A DNA stretch of 64,000 nt from Closterium sp. Naga37s-1 (Eukaryota > Streptophyta > Zygnematophyceae > Desmidiales > Closteriaceae). The position numbers were made by a program, and so were the translations under genes. The notes beneath the pieces were generated by a model, which saw only the letters and a program-made list of their open reading frames with translations, was not told the DNA's origin and searched no databases. Where the stretch lies: assembly GCA_947471745.1 (NCBI GenBank), contig CANJKZ010000008.1, positions 4,467,501-4,531,500 of the forward strand, read 5' to 3'. This document shows, one piece after another, positions 21,473-32,303 of the stretch. Numbering within the stretch: the stretch's first letter is position 1; every line of letters starts with the position of its first letter.

Positions 21473-22118
21473 TGTCAAATTGTGTTTGTTCTGTAGGCTG
21501 TAGTGGGGCATACCGTAAGCCCCCGGATATAAGCGCAGGCCTCGGATAAGCGTCGGCGCTTATATCCGGTCCTCGATTATAAGCCCACCCCTGAAGGCTT
21601 ACGGATTATAAGCGCCACCCTCTGTTTTGTTTTGCTATAATTGTACTGAAATCGTTGTAACGAAACTCACATTTTCCATTCCCACATGATTGAATTTCGA
21701 AGCCCTTCACCTCGCTCGACTCAGTGCCTGCGCAACCAGTCAGAATGAGCTGTCGGCACCGTAAGTTGACTCATTCTGACTCTGTGTGTTGGCAGGGAAT
21801 CATTCCCTGCCAACTGGCGCGAGATTCTCAATTCCAGCCCTGTATAGTTTCGACTCGATTCAAATTGCAAGAACGTGATCTACAATTTGGTGTAAGAAAT
21901 ACTCATTTCCTAAATGTCATTATATGAGCGCCAGCGCTTATAAAAATCCTCGATTATAAGCGCACCCCCTAAAAAATAGTGTTTTTTTATACCCCCAGGG
22001 GCGCTACTATCCGGGGGCTTACGGTACCCTAAAACGTACAACACTTTAGGGTTAGGGTTAGCTATACAATCCTGTACTGCCCATCATCCTACTCATTTGT
22101 ACGTTCCTACTTCTGACA
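21473..22118 (+). repeat. 3' LTR of E1, split by a MITE
   Basis: 21,473-21,512 and 22,026-22,118 together align with the 5' LTR (7545-7676) end to end, after allowing for a duplicated TA at the MITE. About nine substitutions separate the two LTRs, indicating an older insertion than E2 or E3. Confidence 0.8.
21513..22025. mobile_element. MITE-1, copy 1 (513 bp, TA target site)
   Basis: Perfect 17-bp terminal inverted repeats CCGTAAGCCCCCGGATA / TATCCGGGGGCTTACGG are flanked by duplicated TA, judged against the uninterrupted E1 LTR. Sub-terminal GCGCTTATA and TATAAGCG motifs are repeated inside. There is no coding capacity. TA target sites suggest the Tc1/mariner superfamily, but the inverted repeat does not match the Stowaway consensus I know. 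Confidence 0.85.
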
Positions 22119-22405
22119 AAACGAACACGGGCTCTCCCTTCAACCCCCACCCCCCCCCCCCACACGCCCCTCCTCCATCCTTTATTCGCGTCAGGGCGTT
22201 CCTCACTTCCATCCTGTCGCTTCAGGGCAAAATATCACGGCCATCCTGAAATTTCAGACAAAACATTCGACATTATCGTCTAGTAACAGGGTAAAAATCA
22301 GCATCATCCTGAAATTACAGGGCAAGTACATAAAAACATCCTGAAATCAGGGTAATCAGGATGTTTTACCCTGATATTGTGATGCAGCGTCACAGGATCA
22401 CCGTA
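22119..22405. other. Flank of E1 with TCCTGAAATTTCAG-like motifs
   Basis: It resembles the 5760-6100 region (motifs CCTGAAATTTCAG, CCTGAAATTACAGGG) and was probably contiguous with 5721-7544 before E1 inserted. There is a C-rich run near 22,150. No gene. Confidence 0.4.
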
Positions 22406-22429
22406 CGTAAGCCCCCGGATAGAAGCGTA

Positions 22430-22917
22430 CCGTCATCGCCCGGATATAAGACATATATGTCTTATCTCATACACTAAAAAAAATGATTGGGTTATCTTGT
22501 ATTTGGGGAGGTTTTGGGTGTCTTATAAGTCTTATAAATGGAAACTTTTTTAAACTACTTAGAAATATTTTCACACATCTTGAAAAGAGTTTCTCATTAT
22601 GAGTGTGGATGTTGCGAAGGTGCCACTTCGGCAACCATTGTTCGGGTTGCCACGTCATGGAGAATACTTGCAAAGGCAAATTTGGTAGTACGTGAGTCAG
22701 CACGTGGCAGAATTCGCGTGTCGCAATGGTAAAAATGTACGCGGTACTTCAATTTTCACTATAATATATTGCAGTTTCGATTATAAGACACATATGTCTT
22801 ATCTCGTACACACAAATAGGTGTCTTATAATGAGGCTAGCCTGTTTAAAAGAGACACCCGTATAATAGACAACCCCTGTCTACTATTCAACACTGTCTTA
22901 TATCCGGGTGATGACGG
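22430..22917. mobile_element. MITE-2 (488 bp), nested in MITE-1
   Basis: Inverted ends CCGTCATCGCCCGGATATAAGACA and TGTCTTATATCCGGGTGATGACGG (one mismatch over 24 bp) are flanked by duplicated TA (22,428-22,429 and 22,918-22,919). The ends share CCGT...CCCGGATATAAG with MITE-1, so the two are related families that probably used the same transposase. The inside carries repeated TATGTCTTAT and no open frame of note. Confidence 0.8.
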
Positions 22918-23336
22918 TAGGCCTCGGATAAGCGCCGGCGCTTATAAAAGGATGACGGCGCTTATATCCGGTCCTCGATTATAAGCCGACCCCCTAAAAA
23001 AATATGATTTATTATAAGCGCATGTTGTTTTTTCATTTGAAAACCTAACAAAATACAGAAACGAATTTCACATTATAGGGAAACGAACTACAAACTCGAT
23101 TTCCCACACTCTGATCTCACCTTTTGCGCGTCTAGTCAGCATGTGCTGTCATTCTGTCAGTTTGAGTTGGCAGGGAATCACTCCCTGCCAAGTTGCGCGA
23201 GAATCAGATTCGCGACCCTATATGTTTTCGACTCGATTACAATATGCAGAACGAGATCTATAGTTTGGTGTAAAACAGATAGAATTTCTTTTTGCCATTT
23301 TGTAAACGCCGGCGCTTATAAAATTCCTCGATTATA

Positions 23337-23462
23337 TGTGAAAATGAACAAGGAATGAAATGACTAAGGGAAAGTTGGGTACAAGTACAAACCCTAGAAA
23401 GTTGTACCCCATATGTGCTACCCCACTATAGCCTACAGCAGCTAAGTCATATAAATCTGACA
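23337..23462 (-). repeat. 3' LTR of E3
   Basis: It has TGTGAAAATG...AAATCTGACA ends on the plus strand and is 125/126 identical to 30,725-30,850. Confidence 0.9.
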
Positions 23463-23671
23463 CACCCCCATAGGCAAAGTGGGGGAGGACAAGGGGTCAC
23501 AAGACCAGTCAAGCAAAGCAAAGCAAGCTCAGGGTGGATCACAACGTCACCACACATTCCGAGCACAAGTTCAAGGCCACAAGGCCAGTTCACATGCAGG
23601 ATTACATATATATATATAAGGCTAACAGAGCAAGAGCAGGTGTATATATATATGTAACAGTACAAACAAGG
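23463..23671 (-). other. 3' untranslated region of E3
   Basis: It has the polypurine tract CTATGGGGGTG beside the LTR, TATATATATATA runs at about 23,607-23,618 and 23,644-23,653, and the shared GTGAACTGGCCTTGTGGCC segment. Confidence 0.6.
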
Positions 23672-26600
23672 TCAAGGGGTGAGCAAGTGAGGCAAGGTAG
23701 GCACAAGACCCAGCTGAGTACAGAAGCGCTGATGATCACAAGGCGCAAGTGCCTTGGTGAAGATATCAGCAGTGTTGGCCTGAGAGGCCACGTACGCAAG
23801 GCGTAGCTGACCACGCTGCTGTAGCTCACGAGCAAGGAAGTAGCGAAGAGCAATGTGCTTCGTTCTGTGCTCCAGTCTCTGCTCCCGACACAAGGCCAGC
23901 ATGGCCTTGTTGTCTACGTACAGCACTGGAGGAGAACGAGGCGGCTCTCCGAGGTCAGTCAGCAGGTAGGTGAGCCAGCGAAGCTCCTGTGCAGCCATGG
24001 CCCCTGCGTAGATCTCAGCCTCACAACTGGAGCCGAGAACAGAAGACGAGCGGGTAGCCCGCCACGAGACAGAGCCGGAACCAAGACTGAAGGTGTAACC
24101 CTGTGACGACCGCTGCGTAGCCTGGTCGTCAGCCCAAGAAGCGTCTGCGTGCCCAGTGAGGACCACTGGACTCTGCCCTCCAAGCACAAGCCCCATGCCC
24201 GACGTACTGCACAAGTAGCGCAACACCCTCTTCGCTGCAGCCATGTGCTCCGGTCTGTGTCTCCCAGGAGCAACATAGCGTGCGAGAATGCTAAGAGGGT
24301 ATGCAAGGTCAGGTTGAGTGCAGGTCATCAGGTACATGAGGCAGCCAACAAGCTCTGGGTACGGGCCACTCGACTCTACGGACTCATCCGAAGGCAGAGC
24401 TGAGAGCGAGTGGCGAGTAGGCAGAGGAGTGGCCTGAGGCGAGGAGTACGTGAAGCCGAAGCGCTGAAGGACCTGCTGCACCATGTGTGACTGAGTCAGG
24501 GTAATGGTGCGGCGTGCTCTGTCCCGGGTGATCTGCAAGCCAAGGTAGCTGCGCAGTTCACCCAGGTCTGTGCACGTGTGTCTCTTCTGCAGCTCGGACT
24601 TCACGTGGGCGAGTCCAGCAGTGTCAGCTGTGGCAAAGACCAAGTCGTCGACGTACACGAGGATGTAGAACGGCGGCAAAGAAGTGTCGGTGCGCAGAAA
24701 CAGCGACGGGTCGGCAGTAGAGGGAGCAAACCCAAGAGCCGCAAGCGTAGTCCTCAGTGTGTCGTGCCACTCACGCGGTGCCTGGCGGAGACCGTAGACT
24801 GGCCGCCGGAGGCTCCACTGGGTGCCAGGAGGAAAAGTCCCAGTGAAGCCAAGTGGGCGGCGCAGCCAGATCTCCTCGTGCAGGCTGCCCTGCAAGAAAG
24901 CAGTGCTGAAGTCAAGAGAGTGTAGCTCGTAGTCACGGTGAGCAGCTATGTGCAGCAGTACCCGAAGAGTGGTCATCTTCGGGGTGGGAGAGAAGGTCTG
25001 AAAGTAGTCAACTCCCTGCCGCTGACTGAAGCCACGAGCCACGTAACGCGCCTTGAAGACAGGCGGAGAACCCGGCGGCCGCTTCACCCTGAAAATCCAC
25101 ATGCCACTGACGATGTTCGCCCCAGGCGGGGGAACCTCGTCAACGTAGGTGCCTGTGGACTTCCAGGAAGCCATCTCTGCGTCCATAGCTGCCTGCCACT
25201 AAGAGGAGTAGGGACCCTCTATCGCCTCCGCGTAAGAGCGCGGAGTCGGGATGTCAAGTGCATCCGGGTCTCCCTCAGGGGTAAGCAGTACGGACACGAG
25301 ATGAGGTGAAGCAGCATCCAAACACTGGAACTCCTCCTGTCTGTCCTCAAGGACGTCCGTGCCAAGGGCACACTCACCCCCGACGGACGGAGGACAGACA
25401 GACTCAGACGCAGCAACAGGACTAGCAGCGTAGTCTAGACGACAGCGAGCAGCAAAGTCGACGAGCTCAGCAACTAGGGCAGACGCAGCAGTGGACTCAA
25501 AGGAAGGGTCAGTAACAACAGTAGCAAGGAGACGCGTGATAGTCGGACTGGCAGCACGAAGGGAGTCCGACTCCGGGTCAGCAAGAGCAGGAAGAGAGGA
25601 CTCAGGAGGAGAAGGCAAAGGGGCACGCAGAGGAGCAGTGGACGGACGGAGAGACATCCGGTGCGTGCCGGGCACAGGGGGAGGACGCTGACGCGAACCA
25701 CGACCACTAGCGCGAGCAGCACGGACAGGCGACGCAGGACGAGACGCAGGCTCACGACGCTCAGCAAGACCTCCAGTAGGACCAGTGTAGGGAGAAGGAG
25801 CAGGCAGTGGGGAGGCCGGCTGTAACTGTAACTGTGACGGGACAGGCTGTGGACACTATAAGGGAGGAGGAGGACCAGTAGAAGGCGGGAGACCAAGAAC
25901 CTGCTCAAGAAGCAGAACGAAGTACGGCCGAGGCCGCGCAGCGACTCCAGACACAGCAGGGACAGCACCATTACCCCCAGTGGTAGCACCAGCGCCAGCA
26001 GCACCTCCAGCTCCAGTACCCCCAGCAGCTCCAGTAGCTCCAGGACCTCCAGCAGCACCAGTAGCACCCCCAGCAGGACCGCCTCCCGTACCGCCAGCAG
26101 TACCCTCAGCGCCAACACCCTCAGCAACTCCAGCTCCACTCGGACCACGAGAAGACGCAGTGGCTCCAGCTCCAGTAGTACCCGCAGGCCCAGCAGCTCC
26201 AGTACTCCCAGTACTAGCACCTCCGGGACCCGTGGCACCAGCACCCTCAGCAGCCGAAGAACCTCCAGCTCCAGCAGCACGCCTCCAGCGCCGGGCAAAC
26301 CACTCACGCACCTCCTGTGGAGAGAGTGGCTCCCGTCGAGACGGAGCACCCAGAGAACCTCCAGGCCCAGCACCGCCAGACGCCACACGAGCAGGCCCAG
26401 CTCCCTCAGGCTCCGCACCCCCAGGCTCAGCACCTCCAGGCGTAGCACCCCCAGGCTCAGCACCCCCAGTCGTAGCACCCCCAGGCTCAGCACCCCCAGA
26501 CTCAGCACCCCCAGGCTCAGCACCCCCAGTCGTAGCACCCTCAGGCTCAGCACCCCCAGGCTCAGCACCCCCAGGCGTAGCACCCACACGCTCAGCACCC

Positions 26601-29600
26601 CCAGAGTCAGCACCCCCAAGCTCAGCACCCCCAGCAGCACCAGAGTCACCAGCGACCTCCACAGGCTCGACTGCGTCTACCTGGAACACACCTGAAGGGG
26701 CAGGACCCTGAGGGGGAAGGGGGTCTACCGGGGGGGGACCTGGCACAAGGAAGAGCGGTGGCGGGGGGAGGGACGGAGTGCGGTAGGGGAAGAGACGGTA
26801 GTAGGGGACCGACTCGTCAAACGTGACGTCCTGGGAGGACAGAACACGGCGAGAGGTGGGGTGGTAGAACTGCCACCCTGGCGCGTCAGGGGGGAAGCCA
26901 AGGAAGACGCAGGGAGCAGCACGAGGGGACAGCTTGTCCGCAGACAAGTCGCGGACAAACGCCCGAGATCCCCAGACACGGAACGCAGACGCATCGCCAA
27001 CCTTCCCCGTCCACAGCAAAGCTGGGGAGGTCTCCGGCATGGAGACCCTGGGCTGAAGGTTGATCTGATGCGCCGCGTACCGAACCGCAAACGGCCACAG
27101 AAAATGGGGGGCAGCCGCATGCATCATGGACGTACGGGCGACGTCCATGACCATGCCAATGCGGCGCTCAGCAATCCCATTTTGCTGTGGAGAGTCCGGA
27201 AGCGTGAAGGTCTGGCGGATGCCTCGTGCACGACAGTAGGCTCGCAGAAGGCCAGAGGAGAACTCTCCGCCTCTGTCAGAGTGCAGACGCAGAACAGGAA
27301 AGTCCGAGCCGAAACTCTCGCGGAGCTGGCGACGAGCACCGCGGATCCAGTCGATCAACACCTCAGTGACCTCACCCTTGCGGCGCAAGGGGAAGACTGT
27401 GGTGTAACGCGAGTAGTCGTCAACGACCAGTAGGAAGTAACGCTCGTGACCCTATCCACTGACGCGGGCTGGGCCCCACACGTCCGTGTGGAGAGTCTGC
27501 ATGGGAGCCTCTGTCGGCGGGAACTCGGAGGAGTGAGGAGTGGCGCGCTGCCGGCCCTCGACAAAAGGAACACAGGTAGGGGCAGGCCCCGGAGGAAGGG
27601 GAGGGAGGGACCGGGGGAGACCAGAGACAAGGGTACGGGAGGCCATGCCTCGGAGACGAGGCAGGGAGGGGTGACCAAGGCGGTGGTGCCAGAGGAGAGT
27701 CTCGTGAGACAGGAGGCGACACGAGCAGGGGGCGGACTCAGGACCAGACCTGGACGCTGCAGCAAACACCTGACCCGACGCAGCTACCTGACCAGACGCA
27801 GTGACTGGAGGAGACTCAGTGGTCAGTGTGTACAGGCTCGACCCCGGCCGACGTGTAAACGTGGCCAAGTGTCGGCCCGTCCGAGCGTCCGTGCAGTGGG
27901 TCACACGCTGGCTCGCAGGAGTGAACTGGTGAACCCCCGCATCCTGTAGGTCAGCACCACTCACCAAGTTCGTAGAGAACGAGGGGAGGTAAAGACCAGA
28001 CAGGGTGCCAGAGGGGGCCGCCGGACACGGGAGGACAGTGGAGAAGTGAGCAAGGACAGGACCCCCAGAGGGGTCTGCCAGAGAGACTGCAACTGGCCGA
28101 CCAAGCGGCGTGAGTGTGGTGCGGTCTCGAAAGAAGGAGCGAGAAGCCCCCGAGTCAAGAGTGAAGGTGTGGGAGGCCGGAGCCGACGCAGTACCTGAGA
28201 GAGCAGACTCACCAGCACCTGAGGAAGCAGACGCACTGGCACCTAGAGCAGCAGCCTCGCTAGCACCTAGAGCAGCAGCCTCACCAGTACCTAGAGCAGC
28301 AGTCCCAATGCCCGGGTCGGGCGGAAAACACCCGTAAGAGTCACCCTCATCACTAATAGTCACAGCATACATGGCAGCAAGAATAGCATCAAAGTCAAGG
28401 TCAAAGATAGCTACTCCCGCCCTAGACAGCTCGCCCCAGCGAGGGATCTCAGTGGCCTCAGGGAACTGGTGACGCCAAGCGTCCGTCAGGCGGCCAAAGC
28501 AGCGCTGGGTGGAGTGCGCACCCCCGCACGGCTCACCCGCGCGGTCGCCGGTGCGTAGGACGTAGGTGCACGGACCAGTACCCCCACCCCGCTGGCGTGC
28601 AGCGTACCACTCACGAAGCTGCTGAGGGGGGGGGATCTCACGAGTGCGCTGCTGCTGCTGCTGCTGCTGGCGCTGACCACCACCGGAGCCGACCCTCTGC
28701 GCAGCGCCACCCCGACCAGCTCCACCTCCTCCGCCGCCGCCTCCTCCACCGCCGCCACCTCCGCCACCTCCGCTCCCACCGCCACCGCCGCCGCCGCCTC
28801 CGCCTCCACTGCCGCCACCGACGCCCCCACCCCCGCCACAACCCCCACCGCCACCCCCACCCCCTCCGCCGCCTCCACCGCCGCCTCCACCGCCCCCGCT
28901 AGCTCCTCCAGCGCCCCTGCCCCCCTTGCCCTTGCCAGTGCGGCGTCTCCCGCTAGGGGCAGACGCCGCACCGACCGACTCAAGACCAACGAGGTCGGCC
29001 GCAGCAGCATAGGCAACAGAGGGCAAGAGAGGAGAGGGGGAGCACCCCTCAAAGACAGGGGCACGAGGGTCACCACGAGAGGCTCCTACAGCGACTATGC
29101 TCTTCTCTGCTGCTAGGAGGCGCTCCTCGAGGAGGTCAACGGTGAGGGTGGTGGGGCAAACAGAGAGAAAGTGGTCCCTGACCAGGCGAAGGGTGTCAGG
29201 GAGCCGGGTGACTACGTAGTAGAGGGTGATGTACATAGGGGGGGGGTTCTTGGCGCAGAACTCAGGAGGAAGGGCAGCGCGGTAGCGAGTGTCACTAGTG
29301 CGCAGGTGCGTAATGAGGTCAGCGACTGTGGGAAAAGCGGCGAGGTCAGGGAAGAGGTACGGCAGGATGAGGCGCCTAAGTGCAGCAGTGGCAGGGGAAG
29401 AGTAGCGTGCAACTACAGCGTCGTACAAGGTCTTAGCACTCTTGTACTGACTAAAGTGTGCACGCTCAGCGGTAGGCAAGTGGCGGCGCACAGCAAGACG
29501 GGCAGCAGCGTCGCGTGTGGCCCACTGTGAGCGAACAGTGGCGTCAGCATCAGCAGCAGGGGCAGAAGAGGCACCAGAAGTGAGGTCAAAGAGAGAGAGA

Positions 29601-29707
29601 CCGTCTGCCCTGTCGCACTGTAGGAAAAGCTGCAGGTCATCTACCCAGACGTCAAAGTCAATGGCCCGACCCTCAGCGTCAAAAGCGAGGACACTGGGGG
29701 TAGCCAT
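23672..29707 (-). pseudogene. E3 gag-pol polyprotein, one frame with three TAG codons
   Basis: It starts at ATG 29,707 (MATPSVLAFDAEGRAIDFDVW) and ends at TGA 23,672, in a single frame of about 2,010 codons interrupted by TAG at 27,452, 25,856 and 25,199. Two of these stand where relatives have CAG. Domains: gag (residues 1-250), a long Gly-rich tract, the Cys/His motif C-X13-C-X3-H-X4-C, protease DSGAS at about residue 520, integrase zinc finger HHRLGHPS (second Cys of the C-X2-C replaced by Phe), integrase core with LHSDRGGEFSS and PQQNGIAERRIG, a Gly/Ala/Glu repeat spacer (about 26,000-26,650), reverse transcriptase with VYVDDLVFA, and RNase H. It would be replication-dead unless TAG is suppressed. 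Confidence 0.88.
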
Positions 29708-29739
29708 GACAGCAGTAGACTGGCAGCTGGAGCAGTAGG

Positions 29740-30690
29740 GTAAGGGCAGCGCAGTGGTAGAGGTGCCGCTCTTACCGGACAGGGCGGCTCGGGCGGCTCG
29801 GCAGCTCGGCGGCTCGGCAGCAACTGCAGCTCGGCGGCTCGGCGACTCGGCGGCTCGGGCGGCTCGGGCGGCTCGGCGGCACGGCGGCTCGGCAGCAACT
29901 GCAGCTCGGCGGCTCGGCGACTCGGCGGTTCGGGCGGCTCGGGCGGCTCGGCGGCACGGCGGCTCGGCAGCAACTGGAGCTCGGCGGCTCGGCGACTCGG
30001 CGGCTCGGGCGGCTCGGCGACTCGGCGGCTCGGGCGGCTCAGGTGGCTCGGCGGCTCGGGCGGCTCGGGTGGCTCGGGCGGCTCGGCAGCAGCGGCGGCT
30101 CGGTAGATCGGCGGCTCGGCGGCGCCGGCGGCTCGGTGGTGACGGCGGGGCCGCGTGGGGACGGCGGCGGGGCCGGGTGGGGCGGCGACGAGGCCGCTGA
30201 GGGCGGCGGCGGGGCCACGAAGGGTGGCGACCGGCGCCTTAAGGGTGGGGCCGCGGGGTCGCAAGGGTGGGGCGACGGGGCCAGCAGAGGCGGCGCCGGG
30301 GCCGGGAAGGGCGGAGCCGGGGCCGAGAAGGGCGGCGCCGGGGCCGGGAAGGGTGGCGCCGGGGCCGCAAGGGTAGGCGACGGGGCCGCGAGGGCGGCGT
30401 GGAGGGGTCGCGAGGGCGGCTCGAGGAGGCCGCGAGGGCGGCGCGAAAGGGCCGCGAGGGCGGCGCGAAAGGGCCGCGAGGGCGGCGCGACGCGACGGGA
30501 CCGCGAGGGCGGCGCGACGGGGTCGCAAGGGCGACGCGACGGGGCCGCTAGGAAGGCGCGACGCGACGGGGCCGCTGAGGCGGCGCGACGGGGTCGTAAG
30601 GGCGGCGCGACGGGGCCGTGAGAGGGGAGCGCGACTCGGGCAGAGGCTGAGCGCGCTCCGGGCAGGAAAAAAAAAGTTGGTGGGCCCTAG
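29740..30690 (-). repeat. GC-rich leader of E3
   Basis: 29,760-30,130 is a GGCGGCTCGG array with three ~70-bp higher-order copies (each has GCAGCAACTGCAGCTCGG or GCAGCAACTGGAGCTCGG). 30,130-30,650 is a GGGGCCGCGAGGGCGGC array. It lies between the primer-binding site and gag, as in the other elements. Confidence 0.65.
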
Positions 30691-30695
30691 GAACA

Positions 30696-30724
30696 GTTCC
30701 CACAGGGGAACCTGCTCTATACCA
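30696..30724 (-). promoter_or_regulatory. Primer-binding site and hairpin of E3
   Basis: Minus strand TGGTATAGAGC (30,714-30,724) abuts the LTR. GTTCCC-CTGT-GGGAAC (30,696-30,711) is a perfect 6-bp stem with a 4-nt loop. AGGGCCCACC follows. Confidence 0.7.
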
Positions 30725-30850
30725 TGTGAAAATGAACAAGGAATGAAATGACTAAGGGAAAGTTGGGTACAAGTACAAACCCTAGAAAGCTGTACCCCAT
30801 ATGTGCTACCCCACTATAGCCTACAGCAGCTAAGTCATATAAATCTGACA
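30725..30850 (-). repeat. 5' LTR of E3
   Basis: A 126-bp copy with TG...CA ends. Its single difference from the other LTR is AAGCTGT against AAGTTGT. Confidence 0.9.
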
Positions 30851-30923
30851 TTATAAGCGCACCCCCTAAAAAACAATGTTTTTTTATACCCCCAGGGGCG
30901 CTTCTATCCGGGGGCTTATGGTA

Positions 30924-31444
30924 TGTGAGACGAGACGGAACATTTTCTATACGTTGATCATGACCCAATGCTGTAAATGCTGGGTGACTTATCAAACGTG
31001 ACTCAGTCACCATGTCAAGCATGATGCGATGCTGTAAGTAGCTTCCTATTACCGTAAGGCTGGGTGATATATCAAGCCACTTAATAGGGCTGGTGTAGCT
31101 TCCTTCGTCTCTCACAGAGCCAACCAATCAGATCTTACACACTTACCGAACGCACAGCATGATCAAACATTAACACTTCACATACAGACATACGAAACAG
31201 CTGTCCAGATAGGTATGCCAGGCGCAAAGCCTAAGCCAGTAGCACATACACCCACTGGACCATGCAAATGAACTACACTTAAAGAAACCTCTCAGTTGAG
31301 TCTCGGCACAGCCTCTCAGCGAGCGAAGCTATGTCATGTGTCATCAGCAAGTGTGGAGCCGGAGAGCCTTAAACAAAGCTCTCATCTGCAGACATACCCT
31401 CTGCTCAAACAAACCCATGTCCCATCATCTATCCCACAGACGCC
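30924..31444. other. Intergenic stretch, no gene seen
   Basis: Between the end of MITE-1 copy 2 and the repeats behind the pseudoprotease gene I recognise no open frame, domain or transposon end. Confidence 0.4.
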
Positions 31445-31775
31445 TCAATATAATCAACGATGACCGCCTTTATGTGGGGCACATGGCACAGCATGGCACA
31501 CGCCCTGTCAGAACACACTGCATGTACAAGCCTCTCACTGGCAAGCCTCTCACTGGCAGCGCGTGCAAGGCAAGGGCCCAGCCAGCCCCTCATAAAGGCG
31601 GTCATCGTCGCACGCGCGTGCAGTGCACACCCACCTAACATCTCGCTGCAAACCAGCTAAGCTTCGCTGTTACCAGTGCGTGCAGCAGAGGCTCAGCCTC
31701 ACATAAAAGCGGCGGTCATCGGCTCATCATCGCTGCACTGCACACGTACCCGTTATTCAGCCCTCGGAGGCACTC
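31445..31775 (-). repeat. Degenerate copies of the last exon end, 3' of the stop codon
   Basis: Two copies in the same orientation (about 31,588-31,632 and 31,700-31,745) and one inverted copy (about 31,458-31,485) resemble the terminal CAACAACGACCGGCTGTATG segment of the last exon. They follow the TAG at 31,776 and are probably non-coding. Confidence 0.45.
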
Positions 31776-32303
31776 CTACCTCCGCGTGCACAGGCTCAAC
31801 CCCACATACAGCCGGTCGTTGTTGCACACATATCCATTATTCAGCTCCGCCATCTTCCTTGCACTGTTCTGGAACTTGAGTGATATGATGCGCGCACAGA
31901 AGTCCCCCCTCGTCACCGAGTAGAACGCCAGGCACCGCCGCTTCTTCACAGGCGCCCGGCCCACCCTTAGCACTCCGGCTTTAAGTAGCCTCGCCCGCCG
32001 CTGCTGCCACGCGGGCTGCTGCCACGGGGGAAGCTGGAAGGGCGGCTTGCCTGTGAGGTGGTTTGCAGTCCAGACGCGTTTCCAAGGGGATTGATGGAGG
32101 AGGCCTTGTTGGGGTGAGGGATGTTGTATGGAGGAGCTCTGCTGTGGAGTGAGCTTTCCCAGTGAGTGGGGTGTTGATGGGAGGGGAAGAGCGGTGGGCT
32201 GCGGCTGGGTGCGGTGCTGCTGGGTGTGGAGTGGCTGGGTGAGCGAGTAGGATCGGTAGCTGGCGCTGGTGGTGCTGTTGTAGATGTACGCGAAGAGGCA
32301 CAC
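31776..32303 (-). CDS. Exon 11 and stop: Gln/Pro/Ser linker and LysM module 3
   Basis: The acceptor is CCCCCAG|GTG, phase 0. The first residues VCLFAYIYN continue the preceding LysM. About 100 residues rich in Gln, Pro, Ser and His follow, then basic residues and a third Lys[21 protein letters not shown]...[10 protein letters not shown] and RLYVGLSLC. The stop is TAG at 31,776-31,778. The linker could hide a small intron. Confidence 0.6.
   Translation of the reverse strand: MCLFAYIYNSTTSASYRSYSLTQPLHTQQHRTQPQPTALPLPSTPHSLGKLTPQQSSSIQHPSPQQGLLHQSPWKRVWTANHLTGKPPFQLPPWQQPAWQQRRARLLKAGVLRVGRAPVKKRRCLAFYSVTRGDFCARIISLKFQNSARKMAELNNGYVCNNDRLYVGLSLCTRR

Larger units (their letters stand above)
7545..22118 (+). 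mobile_element. Ty1/copia element E1 (family A), interrupted by E2 and a MITE
   Basis: The 5' LTR is 7545-7676 and the 3' LTR is 21,473-22,118 (itself split by a MITE at 21,513-22,025). Flanks AAACA (7540-7544) and AAACG (22,119-22,123) are a probable target-site duplication with one mismatch. The gag-pol order is gag, protease, integrase, reverse transcriptase, RNase H. E2 lies inside the reverse transcriptase. Removing E2 and the MITE leaves an element of roughly 6.3 kb. Many stops and about nine LTR differences show it is the older host of the nest. Confidence 0.85.
23337..30850 (-). mobile_element. Ty1/copia element E3 (family A), complete, nested in MITE-1
   Basis: Two 126-bp LTRs differ at one site only. 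Perfect target duplications TTATA lie at 23,332-23,336 and 30,851-30,855. It inserted at the GATTATAAGCG motif of MITE-1. The single gag-pol frame is broken only by three TAG codons. This is the youngest full-length family A insertion here together with E2. Confidence 0.92.
22406..30921. mobile_element. MITE-1, copy 2, split by MITE-2 and by E3
   Basis: The left end CGTAAGCCCCCGGATA (22,406) and right end CTATCCGGGGGCTTATGG (to 30,921) match copy 1 and are flanked by TA (22,404-22,405 and 30,922-30,923). The native sequence is in three pieces: 22,406-22,429, 22,918-23,336 and 30,851-30,921. They follow copy 1 in order, which dates MITE-1 before MITE-2 and E3. Confidence 0.8.

Noticed and set aside
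23672-29707. Reassigned genetic code with TAG as Gln
   Set aside because: Attractive because TAG replaces CAG repeatedly, but the pseudoprotease gene appears to end at TAG, E4 also has an internal TGA and E1 internal TAA/TGA, and methyl-cytosine decay explains CAG to TAG simply.
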